From an archaeon (GTDB taxonomy: Archaea; Thermoproteota; Nitrososphaeria; Nitrososphaerales; UBA183), in the NCBI GenBank assembly GCA_021788415.1, contig JAJYKR010000001.1, forward strand, positions 392,682 to 456,681: a stretch of DNA of 64,000 nucleotides, written 5' to 3'. This document shows positions 44,018 through 52,446 of this stretch, piece by piece (within the stretch, counting starts at the first letter, position 1; each line of letters begins with the position of its first letter). The notes beneath the pieces were generated by a model. It made no database searches and was not told where the DNA came from. It saw nothing but the letters and a program-made list of their open reading frames with translations. Position numbers and translations under genes: made by a program.

Positions 44018-45024
44018 CCAAGGCCTCGGGGGGGCTCCAGGCGGCCCTGACCCGGTACTGCGGGAAGGCCCGGGCGAGGGTGGGGGTCGGATACATGTCC
44101 CTCGTCGGCGGAGAGAGCGCCTGGGTGGACCCAGGCTCAAAGTTCGCTACCGCCAGCGTCTTCAAGGTCTTCGTCCTCGCCGACCTGCTGCGCCGCTTCG
44201 ACGAGGGGCGCCTCGACCCGGCGGCCAGGGTCGAGCTCAAGGACTCGGACAGGGCGACGGGGTCGGGGGTGCTGCAGTACGTCGGGGAGGGGGCCCCCCT
44301 CAGGCTCAGGGACTACGCCCGGCTGATGATGATCATCAGCGACAACACAGCCGCCGACGTCCTCTTCGGATACCTCGGCCCCGACAGCATAGCCGACACC
44401 GTGTCCTGGCTCGGCCTGAGGGACACCTCCGTCAGGTCGACCTGCAAGGACATCCTTGCCTACGAGCTGAGGACCGACGAGGTGAGGGGCTACCTGCGCA
44501 TATTGGGGCTCGACCCCGGGGGGACGAAGGACGAGGCCTTCGGCCTGCTGCGGAGGAACATCCACAGGCTCTCGGGGGTCCACCCGCTGGGGGAGCTCGG
44601 CGCCCTCCTCAAAGAGGAGGAGCGCAAGCGGCCGGGGGGGCAGAAGGGCCCCACGGACGACGACGTCACCTCCCCCCGGGACCTGGTCGCGACCTTCCGG
44701 CGGGTGTACTCGGAGAGGGCCCTGGGGAAGTTCAGCGACGAGTTCCTCGAGATCATGGCCGCCTGCGAGACCGGGGCCAACAGGATACGGAGGGGGATCC
44801 CCAAGGACGCCGTCCTCGCCCACAAGACGGGGACCCTCAGAGGGGTGGTGAACGACGCGGGGATCGTGATGAGGGGGGAGGACGCCTACGCCCTCGCTGT
44901 CCTGGTGAACGACATCCCTACCGCGGGGAACGTCAGGTACACCAGGAGGGGGGAGAAGATAATCTCAGACGTTTCGGGGATGGTGTGGAGGGCCCGCTCG
45001 ACCCCCTCCAGGTCCTCGGCCTAG
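44014..45024 (+). CDS. Class A beta-lactamase-like serine hydrolase (cytoplasmic)
   Basis: A 336-residue protein with the serine beta-lactamase/penicillin-binding motifs in order: S48-V-F-K51 (ATASVFKVFVLADLL), S109-D-N111 (MMIISDNTAADVL) and K-T-G in LAHKTGTLRG. VTSPRDLVATFRRV also matches class A enzymes. The usual Glu of the omega loop (ExxLN) cannot be placed, and there is a charged insertion at about residues 150-215. No signal peptide is present, so it works in the cytoplasm. Archaea lack murein, so the substrate is unknown. It overlaps nnrD by 4 nt and is cotranscribed with it. Confidence 0.82.
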   Translation: MTKASGGLQAALTRYCGKARARVGVGYMSLVGGESAWVDPGSKFATASVFKVFVLADLLRRFDEGRLDPAARVELKDSDRATGSGVLQYVGEGAPLRLRDYARLMMIISDNTAADVLFGYLGPDSIADTVSWLGLRDTSVRSTCKDILAYELRTDEVRGYLRILGLDPGGTKDEAFGLLRRNIHRLSGVHPLGELGALLKEEERKRPGGQKGPTDDDVTSPRDLVATFRRVYSERALGKFSDEFLEIMAACETGANRIRRGIPKDAVLAHKTGTLRGVVNDAGIVMRGEDAYALAVLVNDIPTAGNVRYTRRGEKIISDVSGMVWRARSTPSRSSA

Positions 45025-45060
45025 ACCGCGAGCCCAGGGCCCGACCGCACCCCCGTCCCC

Positions 45061-45291
45061 TCAGTACTTTGGGTGCCCCGCCCAGGCGTAGGCCTTCACG
45101 ACGTCCACGGACACTGTCCTGTCTTCCCTCCCCTGGGCGACGGTCATGTCCATCTTCGTCGTGGTGGAGAGGACTATCTCGTCCCCCATCGTCCGCACCT
45201 TCAGCCTCGTCTCAGGCCTCAGGTCGAGCTTGGTCCTCACCTCCTCCGGGACCAAGATCCTTCCTTTCTTGTCCACGATTGCGTCATCCAT
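45061..45291 (-). CDS. AbrB/SpoVT-type swapped-hairpin DNA-binding protein
   Basis: A 76-residue protein starting MDDAIVDKKGRILVPEEVRT, the classic AbrB/MazE-type N-terminus, followed by LDLRPETRLKVRTMGDEIVL. The C-terminal half (about residues 45-76) is not typical and ends AYAWAGHPKY. Such proteins are transition-state regulators or antitoxins; no toxin gene is adjacent. ATG 45291 was chosen because the domain begins there and a minus-strand TATA-like GCTTATGTG lies about 40 nt upstream; a longer in-frame version would precede the promoter. Confidence 0.82.
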   Translation of the reverse strand: MDDAIVDKKGRILVPEEVRTKLDLRPETRLKVRTMGDEIVLSTTTKMDMTVAQGREDRTVSVDVVKAYAWAGHPKY

Positions 45292-45428
45292 CTTGGCTCG
45301 TCCCCGAACTTCCGCAGCTTGCACATAAGCCTGGCGAGAAAAATCGGAAGGTCGGGGGGCCCTTTCCTGAAACTCTGGCCGAAGGCCGACCGGAAGTTTG
45401 AAAACCGCGGCGCTCACGGACGAGACCG

Positions 45429-46127
45429 TTGAAGAGCAGGCGCCCGGGGCTCCAGGGGAAGTGGGCCTACGTGGTCAACTCCCTCCAGGAGATAGTTCCG
45501 TCCTACGAGGCCGCCTCCAGCAGGATCTCCCTCTTCCAGGACGGGAGGATGCGCGCCGAGGCCGCCTCCTTCGCCGCCCGGCGGGGGGACCTCGTCCTGG
45601 ACCTCGGGGCCGGGCCCGGGACAATGTCCAGGGTTGTGGAGAAGGCGGGGGGCGAGCCCGTCCTCCTCGACGCGTCCAGGGCGATGCTCAGGGCTTCGGG
45701 GTACACCAACGCCGTCCAGGCTGTCTTCGAGCGGCTCCCGTTCAGGGACGGCGCCTTCGACGGCGCGGTCTCGGGTTTCGCGGTCAGGGACGCCCACGAC
45801 CTCCCGGCTGCCATGGCGCAGCTGAGGCGGGTCCTAAAGCCCGGGGGGAGGTTCGCCTTCTGCGACCTCGGCAAGCCCGACAACCCCGTCCGGGCGCTGG
45901 CCCTGGCGCTCTACATCAGGGTCGTCCCCAGCGTCATAGGCCTCGCGTCCACCGGCAGGTCGGGGCTGAGGTACGGCTCGCTTTTCGACACCTACAACCT
46001 GCTCCTGCACAACTCGGAGCTCACGGCCCTCCTCGGCCGCTGCATCGGCGAGACGAGCATCCACGAGATGCAGATGGGCGGAGCGGTGGTCGCGAAGTGC
46101 GTCAGCGGCGCCAGGGGCGCGGCCTAG
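45429..46127 (+). CDS. UbiE/MenG-like SAM-dependent methyltransferase
   Basis: A 232-residue class I methyltransferase: the SAM-binding loop VLDLGAGPGTMSRVV (about residue 55), VLLDASRAML, the post-II segment FDGAVSGFAVRDAHDLPAAM and the strand LKPGGRFAFCDLGKPDN. This fits the quinone C-methyltransferase group (ubiquinone/menaquinone biosynthesis), consistent with the UbiA prenyltransferase later in the window. The start is TTG at 45429, about 32 nt after AAGTTTGAAAA. Its stop overlaps the convergent DHH gene by 4 nt. Confidence 0.82.
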   Translation: MKSRRPGLQGKWAYVVNSLQEIVPSYEAASSRISLFQDGRMRAEAASFAARRGDLVLDLGAGPGTMSRVVEKAGGEPVLLDASRAMLRASGYTNAVQAVFERLPFRDGAFDGAVSGFAVRDAHDLPAAMAQLRRVLKPGGRFAFCDLGKPDNPVRALALALYIRVVPSVIGLASTGRSGLRYGSLFDTYNLLLHNSELTALLGRCIGETSIHEMQMGGAVVAKCVSGARGAA

Positions 46128-47080
46128 ACCTTCTTCGCCAGGGCAGCGATCATCTCGTCGACCTTGGACGCGGGGACCCTGCACCCCGCCGCCTTCTGGT
46201 GCCCCCCTCCGCTCCCACCGAGGCCCGCGGCGATCTTCGAGATGGTCCTCCCCAGATGGGCCTTGGACCTGCTGGTCCCCCTCAGGCTGACCTCGTACCA
46301 CCCTGGCTGCTTCTGCTTCATCGCCACCCCCACCGGGACGTCGAAGGCGCCTATCAGGACCTTGGCCACGTTCCCCGTGGAGTGCTCCGAGGTGACCATG
46401 TACGCCAGCCTCCCCTCCTTCTTCCCACCCGCCTTCACCAGGTCCTCCAGGCTCGCCTCCTTCTCCAGCTGGCGGACCGCGGCCTCGGGGACCCCAGGCA
46501 TCTCGTGGGGCTTCTTCATCTTGATCATCTCGGCCACCAGAGACTCCGGGTATCCCTCCTCTGACCCCCTGTTGTCCAGGGCCAGGGCGAGCATCGTCGA
46601 CTCCGCGAGGACGAAGTGCCTGTCCATCTTCTCCATCATCTCCTTCCCCATGGGGGAGTCGTCCATGTAGTCCGTCACCGCGCCGCTCAGCGCCACCAGG
46701 GCCGCCCCGGCCGGGAGCTGGTCCCTGAACGTCTTGTAGGTGAGCATGGAGGCGCACTCGTTGACGTCGTGGACGAGGCGCACCCCCGTCTTCAGCACCT
46801 TCCTCCTGGCCGGCTCGGAGAGGTAGTGGTGGTCAATGTAGGTCACCTCGGCGTGCCTCGCCAGCCGCTTCAGCTCATCCAGGAACCCAGCGAAGTCGGC
46901 GCTGTCTGCCCCGAGGTCGCTTATCACAACCCTGTCGGCGTCGTCCGGGACCCTCCTCAGGCTCTCCAGCATGTCGTCGTAGTCGGTGAGTATGACCTTC
47001 CCCCCCGTGGCCGCGGCCGCCAGGGAGCCGGAGCCCAGGCCGTCGATGTCCTTCCTGTGAGAAACGCAGTACGCCTTCAA
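46124..47080 (-). CDS. DHH/DHHA1-family phosphoesterase
   Basis: A 318-residue phosphoesterase related to nanoRNases and RecJ. Motif I is VSHRKDIDGLGSGSL, II is VISDLGAD, the DHH motif is TYIDHHYLSEP, and the C-terminal DHHA1 substrate-binding block is GLGGSGGGHQKAAGCRVP. Likely substrates are short oligonucleotides, cyclic dinucleotides or pAp; sequence alone does not decide. The TTG at 47080 is 30 nt after minus-strand GTTAAAATC. The divergent cyclase gene shares the 102-nt promoter region. The second nucleotide-signalling type of protein next door may be meaningful or accidental. Confidence 0.87.
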   Translation of the reverse strand: MKAYCVSHRKDIDGLGSGSLAAAATGGKVILTDYDDMLESLRRVPDDADRVVISDLGADSADFAGFLDELKRLARHAEVTYIDHHYLSEPARRKVLKTGVRLVHDVNECASMLTYKTFRDQLPAGAALVALSGAVTDYMDDSPMGKEMMEKMDRHFVLAESTMLALALDNRGSEEGYPESLVAEMIKMKKPHEMPGVPEAAVRQLEKEASLEDLVKAGGKKEGRLAYMVTSEHSTGNVAKVLIGAFDVPVGVAMKQKQPGWYEVSLRGTSRSKAHLGRTISKIAAGLGGSGGGHQKAAGCRVPASKVDEMIAALAKKV

Positions 47081-47182
47081 CGACCCACCGGCCGCCCGGA
47101 GGGGATTTTAACAAATCTCCCCTTCCCGCCCGAATCCTCCCACAACGGATTTAACGCCAGCATCCGCCCAAGGCCCTGCGCC

Positions 47183-49096
47183 TTGTCCCAGACCCGGCGG
47201 CTCGCGGCGATCATGTTCACGGACATGGTCGGGTACACAGCCCTCGGGCAGAGGAACGAAGCCCTCTCCCTGGCCCTGGTCGACGAGCACCGCAAGGTGG
47301 TCAGGCCCATCCTCGCGCGCCACGGCGGGAGGGAGGTGAAGACGATAGGCGACGCTTTCATGGTTGAGTTCGGCAGCGCCCTGGACGCCGTCAGGTGCGC
47401 CTACGACATCCAGAGGGGGGTCCGCGAGTTCAACATCTCGCTCCCTGAAGACAGGAGGGTCCACCTGAGGATCGGGGTCCACCTCGGGGACGTGGTCGAG
47501 TCCCAGGGGGACATCTCGGGGGACGCGGTCAACGTCGCTTCGAGGATAGAGCCCCTGGCCCAGGACGGCGGGGTCTGCGTGACCCGCATGGTCTACGAGT
47601 CGGTTTCGAACAAGCTCGGCCTCCCCTTCGTGAGCGTCGGCGCGAGGGAGCTGAAGAACGTCTCCGGGGCGACCGAGGTCTACAGGATGGTGATGCCCTG
47701 GGAGAAGGAGGGCGGGGCAGAGGCGCCGGGGCTGAACCCCAGGCGGGTCGCTGTCCTCCCGTTCGTCAGCCTCAGCCCCGACCCCAACGACGAGTACTTC
47801 GCCGACGGCCTGACCGAGGAGCTGATCACGAGGCTCTCCTTCGTGAACGGGCTCGAAGTGATAGCGCGGACCTCGGCCATGAACTACAAGAAGGAGAGGA
47901 AGAACGCCGCGCTGATAGGGAGGGAGCTGAAGGTGGGGACCCTCCTCGAGGGGAGCGTCAGGAAGGCCGGGAACAGGATCAGGGTCACGGCCCAGCTGAT
48001 CAACGCCAACACCGAGGGGCACCTCTGGGCCGAGAACTACGACCGGACCCTCGACGACGTCTTCGAGGTACAGAGCTCGGTGGCCGAGAACGTGGCCGGC
48101 GCCCTGAAGCTCAAGCTGGTGGACGACGCAGCCGCCCTGGGGGAGCCGAAGGTGGGCTCCGAGGCCTACGTGCTGTACCTTCGGGGGCTGCACCGCCTGG
48201 GGGAGGGGAGCCCGGCCAACCTCAGGGAGGCGAGGTCACTCTTCGAGGCCGCGGTGAAGAAGGAGCCTTCGTTCGCCAGGGCCTACGCCTGCCTGGCGCG
48301 GACCTACTGGTTCCTTGCCTCGTCGGAGCAGGACCTCGCCGCCGCCGTCGCCAGCGCGGACGCTGCCGCGAAGAAGGCCCTGCAGCTGGCCCCCGACCTG
48401 GCCGAGGCCCACGCGGCCATGGCCGACGTCTACACCGCCTTCGACCGCTTCGACGAGTGCATGGCGGAGCTCGAGACTGCGATCAGGCTGAACCCCAACC
48501 TGGCCGTGGCCCACCACATCCTGGGGGTCAACTTGGCCACCCACGGGTCCCTCGAGGAGGGGATCGCGGCCAGCAGGAAGGCCCTCTCCCTGGACCCCCT
48601 CTCGGCCGGCATGGCGAACTCCCTCGGGACGATGCTGCGGATGGCTGGGAGGACGGACGAGGCCCTCCAGGTCTACGCCGCTCTGAAGGCCCTCAGCCCC
48701 AACTCCATCGTCGCCTACGCCGGGGCCGGGACCGTCTACCTGCAGCTCGGCGACATCGCGAAGGCGGAGGAGGCCTACGCCGCGGTCGAGGCCCTCGAGC
48801 CTGGAGACGCGCAGACAGTCGTCATCACGGGGGTGATCGCCGGGGTCAAGGGGGACACCAAGGGGGCCGAGGACGCCCTGGCGAAGCTCTCGGGGGCTCC
48901 CCCCAACATCCGGAGCACCGGGATGGTCCTGATCAACCAGGTCCTGGGGAGGATGGACGAGGCCTACGCCGCGCTGATGGAGCAGGCCGAGAGGCACTCC
49001 TGGTACGCCTTCGTCAAGGTCGACCCTCTCACCGAGCCCCTCCGCAGGGACCCGCGCTTCGCCGAGTTCTGCAGGAAGGTCGGGCTCCCGGCCTAG
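47183..49096 (+). CDS. Class III adenylate/guanylate cyclase fused to TolB-like and TPR domains
   Basis: 637 residues. N-terminal class III cyclase domain (residues about 5-180) with both metal-binding Asp residues (IMFTDMVGYTAL and KTIGDAFMVEF) and the transition-state Asn/Arg in GDAVNVASRIEP. Next a TolB-type N-terminal module (AVLPFVSLSPDPNDEYFADG, LLEGSVRKAGNRIRVTAQLI), then several TPR repeats (about 330-600; AFDRFDECMAELETAIRLNP). No membrane segment. This architecture is well known in proteobacteria and rarer in archaea. It probably makes cAMP or cGMP in response to protein-protein contacts. The TTG at 47183 is 31 nt after ATTTAAC. Confidence 0.88.
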   Translation: MSQTRRLAAIMFTDMVGYTALGQRNEALSLALVDEHRKVVRPILARHGGREVKTIGDAFMVEFGSALDAVRCAYDIQRGVREFNISLPEDRRVHLRIGVHLGDVVESQGDISGDAVNVASRIEPLAQDGGVCVTRMVYESVSNKLGLPFVSVGARELKNVSGATEVYRMVMPWEKEGGAEAPGLNPRRVAVLPFVSLSPDPNDEYFADGLTEELITRLSFVNGLEVIARTSAMNYKKERKNAALIGRELKVGTLLEGSVRKAGNRIRVTAQLINANTEGHLWAENYDRTLDDVFEVQSSVAENVAGALKLKLVDDAAALGEPKVGSEAYVLYLRGLHRLGEGSPANLREARSLFEAAVKKEPSFARAYACLARTYWFLASSEQDLAAAVASADAAAKKALQLAPDLAEAHAAMADVYTAFDRFDECMAELETAIRLNPNLAVAHHILGVNLATHGSLEEGIAASRKALSLDPLSAGMANSLGTMLRMAGRTDEALQVYAALKALSPNSIVAYAGAGTVYLQLGDIAKAEEAYAAVEALEPGDAQTVVITGVIAGVKGDTKGAEDALAKLSGAPPNIRSTGMVLINQVLGRMDEAYAALMEQAERHSWYAFVKVDPLTEPLRRDPRFAEFCRKVGLPA

Positions 49097-49539
49097 GCGG
49101 GCCCTTCCTCGACGGCCGCGCCCCTCCAGGCGAGATAGGACAAGGGGGCCCTCAGGGCCGCCCAAAGAGACGGGAGTATGAGGACGTACAGCATCAGCTG
49201 GAACTCCAGGCCGATGGTCGCCCCGGCCGCAGTGACGCGCATGTCCCCGCCGTTGGTGACCAGCCAGAGGTAGACGGCGCTGAGGATTGCGGCCCCGGAG
49301 AGGAACGGGACCGAGGCGGCCAACCCCTGGAGCAGGGCGGCGCCGACGTCGAGGACCGTGAACATGATGCCGAACTCGTAGACGAAGGTGGGGATGGCCA
49401 GGGGTATGCCCGGGACGTACCTCACCAGGAAGAAGCCGAGGTAGTAGGGGACAACTATCCAGAATATCACGTTGACGACCAGGGCCCAGGCCGCGCTGAG
49501 CACCCTCCTCCTCGTCGTGACCTGCCTGCCGAATGACAT
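49093..49539 (-). CDS. Four-TM membrane protein of unknown function
   Basis: A 148-residue integral membrane protein with a basic N-terminus (MSFGRQVTTRRRVLS) and four hydrophobic segments (about residues 16-36, 45-70, 72-92 and 108-132). I do not recognise a family. It starts with ATG at 49539, only 1 nt from the stop of the upstream single-TM protein, so the two are very likely one operon and may form a complex. Its 3' end overlaps the convergent cyclase gene by 4 nt. Confidence 0.65.
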   Translation of the reverse strand: MSFGRQVTTRRRVLSAAWALVVNVIFWIVVPYYLGFFLVRYVPGIPLAIPTFVYEFGIMFTVLDVGAALLQGLAASVPFLSGAAILSAVYLWLVTNGGDMRVTAAGATIGLEFQLMLYVLILPSLWAALRAPLSYLAWRGAAVEEGPA

Positions 49540-49540
49540 C

Positions 49541-50026
49541 TCAGGGACCCCCTGGAACCTGGATCAGCCCCGTGAAGTTCACCCCCACCGACAGCTCAGC
49601 GAACGGCTCCAGGGCCAGGTCCACGGTCCCGTTGACCTGGTGATTGCCGGAGGCGAGGAACTGCTGGACGTCGGACACGGTCATCTCGAAGCGGACGACC
49701 TGCTGCTGCCCCGGCGGGACCACCCCGCCCCCCGTCTGGCACTGCACGTCAGGGCTGGACGACGAGCAGGAGATCGTGACGTTCAGGGGGTAGAGCCCTC
49801 TGTTCGAGACGGTGACGTTGATGGACACGGTCTCCGCCCCGGTCGCCTGGTCGTAGAGGGCGGTCCCGGCTATGGGCCTGTTCCCCGACGCCAGCCCTGA
49901 CCTCAGGGCGCTGTAGTCCTCGTAGGCGGAGTAGGCGACGGAGCCGACGACCAGCAGGGCGACCAGGGCGACGGCAACGGTGACCCCTCGCAGGGCCCAG
50001 ACCCCCTTCGGCGTCCTTCGCTTCAA
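49541..50026 (-). CDS. Membrane-anchored protein with LEA2/CARDB-like beta domain
   Basis: A 161-residue protein with one N-terminal TM helix (VTVAVALVALLVVGSVAY) and an extracytoplasmic beta-sandwich (INVTVSNRGLYPLNVTISC, RFEMTVSDVQQFLASGNHQV) resembling LEA14 or CARDB domains. The start TTG at 50026 gives a basic stop-transfer N-terminus (KRRTPKG). It precedes the four-TM gene by 1 nt. Function unknown; a role in envelope assembly as a pair is inference. Confidence 0.62.
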   Translation of the reverse strand: MKRRTPKGVWALRGVTVAVALVALLVVGSVAYSAYEDYSALRSGLASGNRPIAGTALYDQATGAETVSINVTVSNRGLYPLNVTISCSSSSPDVQCQTGGGVVPPGQQQVVRFEMTVSDVQQFLASGNHQVNGTVDLALEPFAELSVGVNFTGLIQVPGGP

Positions 50027-50063
50027 ACGACCATCACCCTCTATGCTCGAGAGCCCTCTGCGC

Positions 50064-51032
50064 CTAGCGGTCCGGCCCGACGGTGGCGACGACCCTCCCC
50101 TTCACTTCGTCGAACCACGCCCTCCCCATGGCCTCGGTGTTGAAGGCCGCGCCGACCCTCCCCTTCAGGTCCACTGTGATTATGCCCGCGTTCCCCCTGC
50201 CGCGGACCCTGCTGATGCGGTCTATGGACCTGGCGGCCGCCCTCTGTGCTGTCCCCGCCTCCATGTACTCGCAGGCCCTCATGCAGAGCCCCACCCTGAT
50301 TATATCCTCCCCTGTCCCGGTGGCGCAGGCCGCCCCCAGCTTCGAGTCGGCGAAGAGGCCGGCCCCCAGTATGGCCGAGTCCCCCACCCTCCCCGGGAGC
50401 TTCATCCACCTCCCTCCGGTGCTGACCGCGGCCGCCGGGACCCCGTCCGAGCCCACGGCCACCGCGCCGACAGTGTCTCCAGTCTTGAACCTCCTGACGA
50501 GCCGGAGGGCCCCCCTATGCCTCGCCTCCTTGCTGATCGCCTCGAACCTGGCGGCCGACGCCTCCGACGGGGTCAGCTCCTCCACCTCCAGCCTGGCGAG
50601 CTTCACGTAGTCCCTGGTCCTCTCCCCCACGAGCAGGACGTGCTCGGTGTTGTCCATCACCCATCTCGCCAGGGCGACCGGCCGGTGCGTCGACGTCACG
50701 TTCCCCACCCCCGCCCCGGCGAGCCCGTCCCCGCTCATCACGGCCGCGTCGAGCTCGACCCGCCCCTCGGCCGTCAGGCAGGCCCCCCTGCCGCAGTTGA
50801 ACAGCCCTGAGTCTTCCATGCTCCCGACGGCCGCCACCGCGCCGTCGGTCCCTGACCCTTTCTTCATCGCCGCCAGCCCGGCCTCCACCGCCCCGACCAG
50901 GCCTGCGAACCTCGGGTCCTCCTCCCGATACCTGCCGCTCCCCGCCCCTCCATGCACTATGATTGATGGTTTCAGAAAGGTCTCTCCACCGGGCGGCGGC
51001 GATGGATTATGAAAAGGTTCACAGGCTGACAT
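50064..51032 (-). CDS. Isoaspartyl peptidase / L-asparaginase, plant-type Ntn hydrolase
   Basis: A 322-residue N-terminal-nucleophile hydrolase. The N-terminal part has IIVHGGAGSGRYRE and MEDSGLFNCGRGACLT. The autocleavage site is KTGDTVGAVAVGSDG; the Thr becomes the nucleophile after self-cleavage, giving alpha and beta chains. The beta chain carries WMKLPGRVGDSAILGAGLFA and CATGTGEDIIRVGL, which bind substrate. It hydrolyses isoaspartyl dipeptides and asparagine. The ATG at 51032 adds about 20 residues before the conserved start; a TATA-like TTTTCATAATCC at plus 51003-51012 hints that the real start may be further in, but no standard codon is available there. Confidence 0.88.
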   Translation of the reverse strand: MSACEPFHNPSPPPGGETFLKPSIIVHGGAGSGRYREEDPRFAGLVGAVEAGLAAMKKGSGTDGAVAAVGSMEDSGLFNCGRGACLTAEGRVELDAAVMSGDGLAGAGVGNVTSTHRPVALARWVMDNTEHVLLVGERTRDYVKLARLEVEELTPSEASAARFEAISKEARHRGALRLVRRFKTGDTVGAVAVGSDGVPAAAVSTGGRWMKLPGRVGDSAILGAGLFADSKLGAACATGTGEDIIRVGLCMRACEYMEAGTAQRAAARSIDRISRVRGRGNAGIITVDLKGRVGAAFNTEAMGRAWFDEVKGRVVATVGPDR

Positions 51033-51204
51033 GGCTTTAGAAACCTCCGATTGTCCTCCCTGTGGACGTGAGAGTGCAATCTGTGCGAGGAGGAGGCCGT
51101 CGACGGCGCGCCCTGGCTGAGGGCCTTCGCAGCGGAGGCGGACGCCTTGAGGCTGGTCATGCTCGCGGACGCTTTGGTCGACGGGGCCCAGGGTGCTACT
51201 CGCC

Positions 51205-51591
51205 ATGATAAGCGTCCCCAAGGGGGTCCTCAGGCTGGCAGCCCTCAAGATGCTCTCCGAGTCGTCCCTGTCCGGGACCGACCTCGCCAACCAGATACGC
51301 CGGGTCACAGGGGGGGAGTGGGCCCCGGGCCCAGGGTCGATCTATCTGATGCTCGGCGAGCTCCTGAAGAAGGGGCTGATCACCGAGCTCCCCAAGCGCG
51401 AGGGCAACGTCCGGAGGTACATCATCTCCGGCAGGGGGAAGGAGGAGCTGTCCCGGCTGACGAAGGAGACCGAGTCTGACGTCGCGCGCCAGCTGAGGCT
51501 CCTCGCCGTGTACTCGGCGCTGGCAGGGAGGCAGGAGCTGAAGGCGAAGGTCCAGGGGCTCGCCGGCTCCCTCGGGCTGGCGGGCAAGTAG
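51205..51591 (+). CDS. PadR-like winged-helix transcription regulator
   Basis: A 128-residue protein with a PadR-type winged helix: LRLAALKMLSESSLSGTDLA, the recognition region PGSIYLMLGELLKKGLITEL, and the wing GNVRRYIISGRGKEELSRLT. A C-terminal helix would form the dimer. The start is ATG at 51205; a GTG four codons earlier (51193) is an alternative. It is divergent from the asparaginase gene. Target genes are not known. Confidence 0.85.
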   Translation: MISVPKGVLRLAALKMLSESSLSGTDLANQIRRVTGGEWAPGPGSIYLMLGELLKKGLITELPKREGNVRRYIISGRGKEELSRLTKETESDVARQLRLLAVYSALAGRQELKAKVQGLAGSLGLAGK

Positions 51592-51692
51592 CCCGGCCCC
51601 CGCCGCTGAAACGTCGCCGGGGAGGTCCGCAGTAGCTGCCAGGCGCGCGGCGACGGCGCAGGCTTTTATCCCCACCCGGATGAGCCAGGCTC

Positions 51693-51959
51693 GTGTCTCA
51701 GGACACCAAGTTCAAGGTAGACATCTACCCCGCGGCCAAGGCCAAGAGGGTCCCCAAAGTCGTCTCCGACGAGCTGAAGGGGGCGGCCAGCGCCAAGGCC
51801 ATATCCCGCATGAAGAAGGAGAGCGTGGACTGCCCGGTGGTGAAGAAGGAGGTCGCCTTCCTCGTCTGCTTCGCCTGCCCGTCGTTCCTCCGCAGGGTGA
51901 GCGGGACCGTCGACTGCGCCGGGGTCCGGGGGCCGCCGGCCGAGTGGCTCCTGGGCTGA
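51693..51959 (+). CDS. Small conserved archaeal protein with Cys motif
   Basis: An 88-residue protein from GTG 51693, exactly 27 nt after CTTTTATCC, hence leaderless. The C-terminal half holds Cys residues in CPVVKKEVAFLVCFACPSFLRRV and GTVDCAGVRG, spaced like a zinc or iron-sulfur site of short thaumarchaeal proteins that I recognise only as conserved hypotheticals. The N-terminal half is basic and helical. No function assigned. Confidence 0.7.
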   Translation: MSQDTKFKVDIYPAAKAKRVPKVVSDELKGAASAKAISRMKKESVDCPVVKKEVAFLVCFACPSFLRRVSGTVDCAGVRGPPAEWLLG

Positions 51960-51986
51960 GCAGCCTTCTAGGAGCCCGTCCTGTCC

Positions 51987-52358
51987 TCAGCCTTTCAGGA
52001 GGCCTAGGGCCAGCCCGACTATGAACGTCAGCGAGGAGTAGGGGAGGTACCCAGCGACCCTGTCGGCGTAGGCGGTGATCGTCGCCTGCGTCGCCCCCGA
52101 CTTCACCAGCGCCGCCAGGGGGGCTATGACCTGGCTCGGGGTGATTATCCCGGCGGCGATGAGGAGGACCACCAGCACTGCCAGGGCGATGCCGACCTTC
52201 AGGGCGTTCCGGACGACCACTCCCACCACGAAGCCGATTATCAGGGGGAGTATCGCAGCTATGAGGAACGTCGTGGACAGGTCAGGCGGGAGTATCCCGG
52301 TCACGAGCTTGTTTGTCGGTGCGTCGTTTATGAAGCTACGCCCTTTCGAGGGGTCCAC
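51987..52358 (-). CDS. Small integral membrane protein
   Basis: A 123-residue protein with three hydrophobic segments (about residues 30-50, 53-73 and 103-122) and Gly-rich helix faces (LPLIIGFVVGVVVRNALKVG). It faintly resembles the FUN14 family, but this is weak. The GTG at 52358 was taken as start for want of a better one; an upstream promoter is not obvious. It is divergent from the thermopsin-like gene. Confidence 0.5.
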   Translation of the reverse strand: MDPSKGRSFINDAPTNKLVTGILPPDLSTTFLIAAILPLIIGFVVGVVVRNALKVGIALAVLVVLLIAAGIITPSQVIAPLAALVKSGATQATITAYADRVAGYLPYSSLTFIVGLALGLLKG

Positions 52359-52446
52359 GCTGCCTGGCGGACCCCCCCGACGACGCGGAATCCGCCCACC
52401 GCCGTGGAAAAATTAAATGTGCGAGAATCCGAGGTTCCTCCAGTAA

